From contig JAGXRG010000026.1 of assembly GCA_018335935.1 (NCBI GenBank), forward strand, positions 1 through 64,000: DNA of 64,000 nucleotides, read 5' to 3'. This DNA is from Chitinophagaceae bacterium (GTDB lineage Bacteria > Bacteroidota > Bacteroidia > Chitinophagales > Chitinophagaceae). This document shows, piece after piece, positions 1 through 6,650 of the stretch (position 1 is its first letter; every line of letters starts with the position of its first letter). The position numbers and the translations under genes were made by a program. The notes beneath the pieces were generated by a model. The model was not told where the DNA came from. It worked only from the letters and a program-made list of their open reading frames with translations, and ran no database searches.

Positions 1-195
1 AATTGATTGATGAAATAAAAAAAGCTGCATCTTTCAATGCAGCTCATTCAATTTTTTAAATCACTTCGTTAGAACGTCTTTTCGAGTGAGGAACGAACGA
101 GAAATCTGTTGAATTAAATGAGATTTCTCAGCAAGAACTTCGAAATGACGAATGATTAAAATAAATAAGATAAAATCGCTTTACATTGATATATT

Positions 196-218
196 TCGGT
201 TGGTGGGACACCAACCGA
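196..218. repeat. CCAACC-type hairpin, one of three related copies
   Basis: A 10-bp perfect stem (196-205 with 209-218) encloses a 3-nt GGA loop and is followed by GATAAGAAAA. Related, weaker hairpins with TTGGT/ACCAA arms occur near 396-419 and 459-478. The last is again followed by CCGATAAGAAAA, just downstream of the thiolase stop codon. This is a second family of intergenic repeat interleaved with the 224-bp duplication. Function is unknown. Confidence 0.6.
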
Positions 219-246
219 TAAGAAAATTGATTGATGAAATAAAAAA

Positions 247-268
247 AGCTGCATCTTTCAATGCAGCT
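247..268 (-). terminator. terminator-like hairpin (second of two copies)
   Basis: The stem AGCTGCAT/ATGCAGCT has a 6-nt loop. On the minus strand it is followed directly by a run of seven T. The same structure is at 23-44. Both lie downstream of the minus-strand thiolase and could end its transcript, although this copy is about 230 bases beyond the stop codon. Confidence 0.55.
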
Positions 269-499
269 CATTCAATTTTTTAAATCACTTCGTTAGAACG
301 TCTTTTCGAGTGAGGAACGAACGAGAAATCTGTTGAATTAAATGCGATTTCTCAGCAAGAACTTCAAAATGATGAATGATTTGAATATTTTACTATTGGT
401 TTGTGTCTTACCAACCAATCATAAAGACTATACATTTTCAAATACCATTTTTACTAGTGTTTGGTTTCTCACCAACCGATAAGAAAAATATATTTTTAA

Positions 500-1681
500 T
501 TAAACATTTTCAATCACTATCGCACTTGCACCTCCTCCTCCATTACAAATTCCAGCACCTCCAATTTTTCCATTATTTTGTTTAAGTACATTAATTAATG
601 TTACAATTATTCTTGCCCCACTACAACCTAAAGGATGACCTAAAGAAACAGCACCACCATTAACATTTACTTTAGCTGAATCTAAATTCATTTTCTTACA
701 ATTAGCTAAACCTACCACACTAAATGCTTCATTTAATTCAATAAAATCAAGATCACCCATTTGTAATCCAGCCTTAGCAACAGCTTTTGGTAAAGCCAAT
801 GCAGGAGTAGTTGTAAACCATTCAGGTGCTTGTTCAGCATCTGCATAACTCTTAATTATTGCAAGTGGTTTTATACCTAATTCATCTGCCTTTTCTTTAC
901 TCATTAAAACTAGAGCAGCAGCTCCATCATTCATGGTACTTGCGTTGGCCGCTGTTACAGTTCCATCTTTAATAAATGCAGGTTTTAGTGTTGGTATTTT
1001 ATCGAACTTAACAGAAAATGGTTCTTCATCTTTATCAATTACAACAGTTCCTTTTTTAGTTTCAATCGTTACAGGAACTACTTCATCAGCAAACTTCCCA
1101 TCATTCCATGCTCTTTGACTTCTTTGATAACTTTCAATAGCAAACGCATCTTGATCTTCTCTAGAAATATTACAATCTTTAGCACATAATTCAGCAGCAT
1201 TTCCCATTGCATAATTGTGATATACATCTGTTAAACCATCTTTTGCTAATCCATCTAACAAACTCACATTTCCATATTTGTTACCCCAACGTAAATTTGG
1301 AGAATAAAATGGTACATTACTCATACTTTCCATACCACCAGCAACAACTATATCATTATCGCCAAGCATTATACTTTGAGCAGCCATTGCAATACTCTTC
1401 ATACCACTTGCACAAACTTTATTAACTGTAGTACAAATTACTGAATCGGGTAAATTAGCAAACTTTGATGCTTGTCTTGCAGGAGCTTGACCCAAATTAG
1501 CTTGCATTACACAACCCATAATTACTTCTTGAACTAGATCTGCTTTTATTCCAGCTTTTTCTACTGCAGCTTTAATTGCAATAGCTCCTAATTGTGGAGC
1601 AGACAAATCTTTTAAACTTCCACCAAAACTTCCCATAGGAGTACGTACTGCACTAACTATATAAACTATTCTATTACTCAT
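500..1681 (-). CDS. acetyl-CoA C-acetyltransferase (thiolase)
   Basis: This 393-residue thiolase condenses or cleaves acyl-CoA with acetyl-CoA in the cytoplasm. The three catalytic residues are at the family positions: Cys90 in VCASG (acyl acceptor), His349 in GHPLGCSG, and Cys379 in GICNGGGG. The NEAF motif is also present. Length and numbering match biosynthetic/degradative type II thiolases such as the Zoogloea enzyme (Cys89, His348, Cys378). The gene starts with ATG, and a good Bacteroidota -7 element lies 13 bases upstream. It stands alone, with no beta-oxidation partner next to it, so direction and chain length cannot be decided here. Confidence 0.95.
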   Translation of the reverse strand: MSNRIVYIVSAVRTPMGSFGGSLKDLSAPQLGAIAIKAAVEKAGIKADLVQEVIMGCVMQANLGQAPARQASKFANLPDSVICTTVNKVCASGMKSIAMAAQSIMLGDNDIVVAGGMESMSNVPFYSPNLRWGNKYGNVSLLDGLAKDGLTDVYHNYAMGNAAELCAKDCNISREDQDAFAIESYQRSQRAWNDGKFADEVVPVTIETKKGTVVIDKDEEPFSVKFDKIPTLKPAFIKDGTVTAANASTMNDGAAALVLMSKEKADELGIKPLAIIKSYADAEQAPEWFTTTPALALPKAVAKAGLQMGDLDFIELNEAFSVVGLANCKKMNLDSAKVNVNGGAVSLGHPLGCSGARIIVTLINVLKQNNGKIGGAGICNGGGGASAIVIENV

Positions 1682-1694
1682 AATTAATTTTTTG

Positions 1695-1702
1695 CAAAGA
1701 TA
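1695..1702 (-). promoter_or_regulatory. -7 promoter element for thiolase
   Basis: TATCTTTG on the minus strand matches the Bacteroidota -7 consensus TAnnTTTG exactly and lies 13 bases upstream of the thiolase ATG. I found no clear TTTG -33 element at the usual spacing. Confidence 0.5.
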
Positions 1703-1715
1703 TTGAACTTAGATT

Positions 1716-3044
1716 TTACGACTTTCTAAAAGTCCATTTTATCATTTCTTTCAAAGTCACTTTTTTACCATACATCAAAATTCCGGTTCTATAAATTTTA
1801 GCAGCAACCCAAGTAGTACCAATAAAAGAAAACACTAATAAAACCATGCTTAAAATCAATTGAAATATAGTAACACCATCGGGAACTCCATGTGCCACAC
1901 GTGCCATCATTACAATTGGAGAAGTTAATGGGAATAAACTACCAAATACTGCTAAAGATGAATTAGGATTATTAACAGCCTGCATCATAATAGCAAAGCC
2001 AAAAATGATTGGCATAGTAATAGGCAAAGTTAAAGTTTGTGCATCATTTGGATCTTCATTAACAGTACTTCCTACAGCTGCAAATAAAGATGCATACATA
2101 AAATAACCTCCTAAAAAATAAAATATGAAACAACTAATTAACAAAGGAAAATTAATTTGAGCAATTACAGTGTTTAATTTAGATAATGCATTTGATTGTT
2201 CAATTGCATTGGTAGCAGCTATCATACCTGGTTGCATAGGTTGTTGTTGTATTTGACCTGCAACATCAGGAAAGAAAAGAGTTAATACAATTTGTAATCC
2301 AAACACCAAAAACACCCAAATTAAAAATTGCAATAAACCTACTGATCCAATACCAATAATTTTACCCATCATTAGCTGAAAAGGTTTTACACTACTTATT
2401 ATAACTTCAGCAATACGATTTGTTTTTTCTTCTGCTACACCACGCATTACCATTGTGCCATAAATAAATAAAATAATGTAGATTAAGAACCCAGAAAACA
2501 TGCCGACTCCATAGCTAATACCTGCTTTTACTTCAGAATCCTTTTCTCCATTTATTGTAGTAAACTTAATGTTATTTGTTTTTTGCAGACTATCTAATTG
2601 TGGTTTAGTAACATTTAGTGCAACTAATAATTTATTTTCCTCTAAAGCATTTTCTAAAGATCTTTCTATTTTATTCTGGGTAATAAATCCAATACTTTTT
2701 GATGCAACAACTTGTATAGAATCTGTTGATGAAAAGTTTTTAGGAACATAAATAAAAGCCTTGTATTTATTAGCGTCTAATGCTTTTATTAAAGATTCTG
2801 GAGTTTCATTATTTACGTAAGTAAATACAAATTCTTTATCTCTATCTTGTAAATTGTTCTGAAATATTTTGGCTTCATCTGCAACTGCAATGTTATAGTC
2901 TTTATCGTCGTTTACAGCAAAGAATATAATTAATGCATATATACCAAAAATGAGTAATGGCAACCCTATTGTGGTGAGTAAGAATGTTTTCTTTTGAACA
3001 CGAGTTAAAAATTCTCTCTTTGAAATAATTAATATTTTATTCAT
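1716..3044 (-). CDS. ABC transporter permease, NatB-like (ABC-2 family)
   Basis: The 442-residue protein has the ABC-2 exporter permease layout: one TM segment near the N-terminus (about 20-42), a large extracytoplasmic domain (about 45-175), then five or so TM segments between 180 and 430. It begins MNKILIISKREFLTR, a start typical of NatB/YhaP-like permeases. It lies 17 bases downstream of the ATPase gene on the same strand, so the two form one exporter. The substrate is unknown; the Bacillus NatAB relative exports sodium, but many members of this family have no assigned substrate. Confidence 0.9.
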   Translation of the reverse strand: MNKILIISKREFLTRVQKKTFLLTTIGLPLLIFGIYALIIFFAVNDDKDYNIAVADEAKIFQNNLQDRDKEFVFTYVNNETPESLIKALDANKYKAFIYVPKNFSSTDSIQVVASKSIGFITQNKIERSLENALEENKLLVALNVTKPQLDSLQKTNNIKFTTINGEKDSEVKAGISYGVGMFSGFLIYIILFIYGTMVMRGVAEEKTNRIAEVIISSVKPFQLMMGKIIGIGSVGLLQFLIWVFLVFGLQIVLTLFFPDVAGQIQQQPMQPGMIAATNAIEQSNALSKLNTVIAQINFPLLISCFIFYFLGGYFMYASLFAAVGSTVNEDPNDAQTLTLPITMPIIFGFAIMMQAVNNPNSSLAVFGSLFPLTSPIVMMARVAHGVPDGVTIFQLILSMVLLVFSFIGTTWVAAKIYRTGILMYGKKVTLKEMIKWTFRKS

Positions 3045-3061
3045 GGCTACTTAAGTAAAAT

Positions 3062-3997
3062 TTAGTTAATGTTTTGAAAAGCTCTTGCAGTTGCATTTGT
3101 GCCTTCAACAAGTTTGATAAAAATTTCGTTTAATGAGGGTAAAACTTCTTTAAACAATTCTATATTACAATCTTGCTGTATAAAATTTTTCAATACATCG
3201 TTACTTGAAAATCCTTCATTAATTTTTACAAAAAATTCGTTCGCGTTTTCAGAAATTATTGTAAAGGCAGGATTGTTTTGTGAAGCAGGAATTTCTCTTA
3301 GTTTTATTTGATAAATATTTTCTTTAAATTGTTGTTTTACTTCTTCAACTGTACCATCTAAAATTTTCTTACCTAAGTTCACTAAAACTATATTATTACA
3401 TATTTGTTCTACTTGTTCCATTCTATGAGTAGAGAAAATGATAGTTGCACCTCTTTGGGCTAATCCATAAATTTCATCTTTAATTAAATTAGCATTAAGT
3501 GGGTCTAGTCCTGAAAATGGCTCATCTAGAATAATGAGTTTGGGCTCATGTAAAACAGTTGTAACGAATTGCAATTTCTGACTCATGCCTTTACTTAAAT
3601 CCTCCACTTTTTTATTCCACCAACTCTGCATCTCAAGCTTCTCGAACCAATATTTAATTTTTTTTGTAGCTTCTTGTTTATTTAATCCTTTCAATTGTGC
3701 TAAATACAAAGCATGATCACCAATTTTCATTTTTTTGTATAAGCCTCTTTCCTCTGGCATATAACCAATCTTTGTAATATCATTTATAGGGTCAAACTTT
3801 TTTCCATCAAAATAAATTGAACCAGAATCTTGATAAAAGATTCCAGTAATCATTCTAATTAATGTGGTTTTACCTGCACCATTTGGTCCTAATAAACCAA
3901 ATATATTTCCTTGATCTATTGAAAATGAAATATCATCAACGGCTTTTTGTGTTGAAAAATACTTTACTAAATTTTCAATTTCTAAAATTTTGTTCAT
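3062..3997 (-). CDS. ABC transporter ATP-binding protein, NatA-like
   Basis: A 311-residue ATPase subunit. The Walker A motif GPNGAGKTT is near residues 37-45, the signature region is LSKGMSQK, the Walker B motif is LIILDEPFSGLDP, and the switch His is in FSTHRMEQ. The C-terminal ~90 residues form the extra domain seen in NatA/YhaQ-type exporters. It powers the permease encoded just downstream. The 90-base leader before the next upstream gene holds ATTGATTATTGATTA-type simple repeats rather than a recognisable promoter. Confidence 0.93.
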   Translation of the reverse strand: MNKILEIENLVKYFSTQKAVDDISFSIDQGNIFGLLGPNGAGKTTLIRMITGIFYQDSGSIYFDGKKFDPINDITKIGYMPEERGLYKKMKIGDHALYLAQLKGLNKQEATKKIKYWFEKLEMQSWWNKKVEDLSKGMSQKLQFVTTVLHEPKLIILDEPFSGLDPLNANLIKDEIYGLAQRGATIIFSTHRMEQVEQICNNIVLVNLGKKILDGTVEEVKQQFKENIYQIKLREIPASQNNPAFTIISENANEFFVKINEGFSSNDVLKNFIQQDCNIELFKEVLPSLNEIFIKLVEGTNATARAFQNIN

Positions 3998-4087
3998 TGA
4001 ATATGAGTTTCGATTATTGATTATTGATTATTGATTAATGTGTAAAATGGAAATATTTTAATTTATCATTTATAATTAAAAATAAAT

Positions 4088-4840
4088 CTACCATCCTCCA
4101 CTAGCACCACCACCACCTGAGCTTCCACCTCCAAATCCTCCAAAACCTCCACCGCCTGAGCTTCCTCCTCCACTAAATCCTCCAAAACCTCCAGAATTAA
4201 ATAATAATGGCAACATCCAATCAGCGTTTCTTCTTCTTCCACCATATCCTCCTCCTCTACCACCACTTGATACACTAACAATAATAATAATGATGATTAA
4301 AATAACAACAAAACCTAAAGCACCAATTTCTTTGCCTTTTTTCTTATCTCGTTTTACTTTATACTCACCAATTGCTGCTTTTGCAATATCATCTACAGCA
4401 TCATTAATACCAGAAAAATAATGTCCCTGACGAAAAGCAGGTTTAATATCTCTTTCAATAATATCTTTTGCAGTTACATCTGGAATAGCACCTTCTAATC
4501 CATAACCAACTTCAATTCTAACCTGACGTTCGTCTAAAGCAATTAACAATAAAACACCATTATTTGTTTTTTTATTTCCAATACCCCATTCTCGAAAAGT
4601 GTTTAAAGCAACTTCTTCTAAAACTTGTCCATTTAAATTTTGAACAATAGCCACTACAATTTGATTACTGGTACTATCGTCTATTGTAATTAATTTTTGA
4701 TTAAGTTGTTGCTGATCATATGCAGAAATTAGATTGGCATAATCTACCACCAAACTTGGTGGGTTTGGTTTTGGCAAACTTTTTTGAGCAAAAATTTGCA
4801 AGCAAAAAAGAGAAAGTATAAGTACAAATAATTTTTTCAA
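4088..4840 (-). CDS. secreted TPM-domain protein with glycine-rich tail (YgcG-like)
   Basis: The 250-residue protein has a signal peptide (1-19, ending FAQ), a TPM domain (about 30-158), one TM segment (about 174-192), and a Gly/Ser-rich C-terminus (193-250). The domain order matches YgcG/Psb32-type proteins, which are often encoded beside LemA. The biochemical role is not settled. The start codon is TTG with an in-frame TAG immediately before it, and no ATG exists within the signal peptide, so the TTG start is well supported. It is the last gene of a cluster with a second TPM protein and LemA. Confidence 0.88.
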   Translation of the reverse strand: MKKLFVLILSLFCLQIFAQKSLPKPNPPSLVVDYANLISAYDQQQLNQKLITIDDSTSNQIVVAIVQNLNGQVLEEVALNTFREWGIGNKKTNNGVLLLIALDERQVRIEVGYGLEGAIPDVTAKDIIERDIKPAFRQGHYFSGINDAVDDIAKAAIGEYKVKRDKKKGKEIGALGFVVILIIIIIIVSVSSGGRGGGYGGRRRNADWMLPLLFNSGGFGGFSGGGSSGGGGFGGFGGGSSGGGGASGGW

Positions 4841-4861
4841 CTATAAAATATTTAAATCAGT

Positions 4862-5320
4862 TTATTTACCAAAGACTACTTCGTTTGGCAATTCATTTAT
4901 ATCATCCTTTTGATATGGGAAATGAGTGGTTAATGCTGTTCCAAGATCATGAATTACTTTTATAATTCCTTCAACTATATGTTCATTTTTAAAATTTTGA
5001 ATCATGAGTTGCAATTCATTATTCCAAAATTGTATACCCATTTTTTTATAAATTCCCTCATCAGCATAAATGGCAACCTGTCGATCTTTAATAGCCACAT
5101 AAACCAGCACTGCATTCTTAGCTTCGGTTTTGTGCATATCTAGCTTGTCAAATATTTCTTTGGCTCTATCCATGGCATCTACATATCTACATTTACTTTC
5201 AACATATACTCTTACTTCTCCACTTGTTTGTAGTTCTACTTGATGAATAGCATGTGCTATTGTTTGCTTTTCTTGAATGCTGAAATAATCTTCTGCCTTA
5301 TGTTTTAGCCATTTGAACAT
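4862..5320 (-). CDS. TPM-domain protein, short cytoplasmic-type paralogue
   Basis: This 152-residue protein is almost entirely a TPM domain, with conserved features such as SGEVRVYVES, NAVLVYVAIKDRQVAIYAD and a late hydrophobic helix. It has no signal peptide. It lies 21 bases upstream of the larger secreted TPM protein and just after a small membrane protein, so they probably share a transcript. In many Bacteroidota a LemA protein is followed by two TPM proteins in this arrangement. Molecular function is unknown. Confidence 0.88.
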   Translation of the reverse strand: MFKWLKHKAEDYFSIQEKQTIAHAIHQVELQTSGEVRVYVESKCRYVDAMDRAKEIFDKLDMHKTEAKNAVLVYVAIKDRQVAIYADEGIYKKMGIQFWNNELQLMIQNFKNEHIVEGIIKVIHDLGTALTTHFPYQKDDINELPNEVVFGK

Positions 5321-5334
5321 TAGTTGTTATTTAA

Positions 5335-5625
5335 TTATGTTGAAGCTTGAACAATTCTTTTTCTTGCTGAAAAAATATAAATCCAACCAAGTAAACTACT
5401 CATGAAAATGATACCAATAATCCACATTCTTTTTTCATGTCGTTCTATACTTGTTGATTTTGAAACTTCTTTAATGACCAAGTATATGAATAAAATAGAA
5501 ATAAAAAAACTCAATAGAGTTAGTTCATAGCGGAAATTAACTTCTCCTAAATACTTTAAAACAAAAGAAGAAATTAATAATACCCAAATAGTAAAAAAAC
5601 TAATTACTAAAGCATCTTTTTTCAT
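5335..5625 (-). CDS. small membrane protein, three TM segments
   Basis: A 96-residue hydrophobic protein with TM segments at about 7-29, 35-55 and 68-88 and a basic C-terminus. I do not recognise a family. It lies between LemA and the TPM genes, 14 bases from the next gene, so it is probably expressed with the TPM proteins. A strong palindrome/terminator ends 9 bases before its start codon and separates it from LemA. Confidence 0.6.
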   Translation of the reverse strand: MKKDALVISFFTIWVLLISSFVLKYLGEVNFRYELTLLSFFISILFIYLVIKEVSKSTSIERHEKRMWIIGIIFMSSLLGWIYIFSARKRIVQAST

Positions 5626-5634
5626 AAAATAAAA

Positions 5635-5670
5635 ACTAGCTAATATTCATTTAAATGAATATTAGCTAGT
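5635..5670 (-). terminator. 36-bp perfect palindrome, intrinsic terminator after lemA
   Basis: The two 18-base arms (5635-5652 and 5653-5670) are perfect reverse complements with no spacer. On the minus strand the hairpin is followed by TTTTTATTTT. It fills most of the 55-base gap after the LemA gene. It should stop LemA transcripts before the small membrane protein and TPM genes. Confidence 0.75.
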
Positions 5671-5680
5671 AAGTTTAAAT

Positions 5681-6274
5681 TTATTTAATATCAAAATCAA
5701 TTTCTGGAGCTTTATCTGAACCTGCATCAGCTTTGTAGAAAGCTTTTTCTTTAAAATTAAAGATAGCTGCAAAAATGTTGTTTGGAAAACGTAACACCTT
5801 TAAGTTGTAGCCTTCAACAGATTTGTTATAATCTTGACGAGCAACATTGATTCTGTTCTCTGTACCTTCAATTTGGGTTTGAAAATCTTGAAATGCTTTT
5901 GTTGTTTTTAAATCAGGATAAGCTTCAGCAATTGCCATTAATCTGCCAAAAGCACTTTGAAATTGACCTTGTGCTGCTTGATATTTTTCTAAGCTTTGAG
6001 GATCATTAATATCAACAGTTACAGAAGTTGCTTTTGAACGTGCATCAATAACTTCTTTTAAAGTAGATTTTTCGAAATTTGCAGAACCTTGAACAGTTTT
6101 AATTACACTGTTGTATAGGTCTGTTCTGCGTTGGTAATTAGTTTCTACATTACTCCAAGATTTTTTTACATCTTGATCTCCTGTTACTAATCCATTGTAG
6201 CTTTTACAGCCACATCCTCCTAAAAAAAGAATTAAAGCTCCAATAACAATTAAAGTTAAATTTTTAGTACTCAT
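5681..6274 (-). CDS. lemA: LemA family lipoprotein
   Basis: A 197-residue LemA protein. The N-terminus is a lipoprotein signal with lipobox LGGC (Cys21). The LemA core follows, with the conserved pattern of a long N-terminal helix (WSNVETNYQRRTDLY), QGQFQSAFGRLMAIAEAYPDLK, and NVARQDYNKSVEGYN with a FPNNIFA tail. LemA proteins are membrane-anchored helical bundles of uncertain function, often encoded next to TPM-domain proteins as here. It is the first gene of the cluster, but a strong terminator separates it from the genes downstream. Confidence 0.93.
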   Translation of the reverse strand: MSTKNLTLIVIGALILFLGGCGCKSYNGLVTGDQDVKKSWSNVETNYQRRTDLYNSVIKTVQGSANFEKSTLKEVIDARSKATSVTVDINDPQSLEKYQAAQGQFQSAFGRLMAIAEAYPDLKTTKAFQDFQTQIEGTENRINVARQDYNKSVEGYNLKVLRFPNNIFAAIFNFKEKAFYKADAGSDKAPEIDFDIK

Positions 6275-6650
6275 ATTTTTAAATTTATTAAGTGATAACT
6301 ATGTCAAAGTCAATACCAAATATTAATAAATGGCAATGTGTCATAATTTCTTGCAATAGTATTCATTTTTTATTTTTATTTGAGATTTTAATATTAATAA
6401 ATTGATAATATTAAATTAGTATCCTTTGTTAAAGAATTATTACAAACAACTGATTTATAGTATTTGAACTACTGAAAATAAATGTGGATAACTCAATTGA
6501 AAATGTATTTGTTTTTCATGGTTTTGAGTGCTTAAAACTTATCTTTGCGAACACTTTTTTAGGTACAAAAAAAGTTTAAAGTTTATAGTTGTAACAATTT
6601 AAAATTTAATGTTTAAACTATTCATCTTAAAACTCAAACAAAAAATTTAA
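6275..6650. other. 376-bp intergenic region, divergent lemA and gyrA
   Basis: No gene is visible in this AT-rich stretch between divergent lemA and gyrA. The only clear signal is the gyrA -7 element at 6540-6547. That leaves a gyrA leader of roughly 100 bases containing AAAGTTTAAAGTTTATAG-type short repeats. No riboswitch-like structure was recognised. Confidence 0.6.
6540..6547 (+). promoter_or_regulatory. -7 promoter element for gyrA
   Basis: TATCTTTG matches the Bacteroidota -7 consensus TAnnTTTG exactly and is followed by GCGAACAC. No convincing TTTG lies 19 bases upstream, so only the -7 element is claimed. The predicted leader is about 100 bases. Confidence 0.5.

Larger units (their letters stand above)
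1..381. repeat. 224-bp-period tandem duplication of palindromic intergenic repeats
   Basis: Bases 1-157 recur at 225-381 with only a few substitutions, for example at 121/345, 141/365 and 149/373. Each copy contains a short terminator-like hairpin (23-44 and 247-268) followed by a long imperfect palindrome (75-150 and 299-374). The palindrome arms begin CGTC..TTTCGA and end TCGAAATGACG, and its inner stem GAGAAATCT/AGATTTCTC (99-107 with 121-129) is perfect in the first copy and has one mismatch in the second. The element resembles the CGTCATTGCGAG-type intergenic repeats common in Bacteroidota genomes. No open frame of interest is present. Confidence 0.85.

Noticed and set aside
1-499. Possible CRISPR array because of repeated palindromic units
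   Set aside because: Only two long copies with a 224-base period and no unique 30-40 base spacers; no cas gene is near.
4066-4281. 71-residue Val/Glu-rich open frame
   Set aside because: It is a shifted-frame shadow of the Gly-rich tail of the secreted TPM protein; composition is an artefact of the GGN codons.
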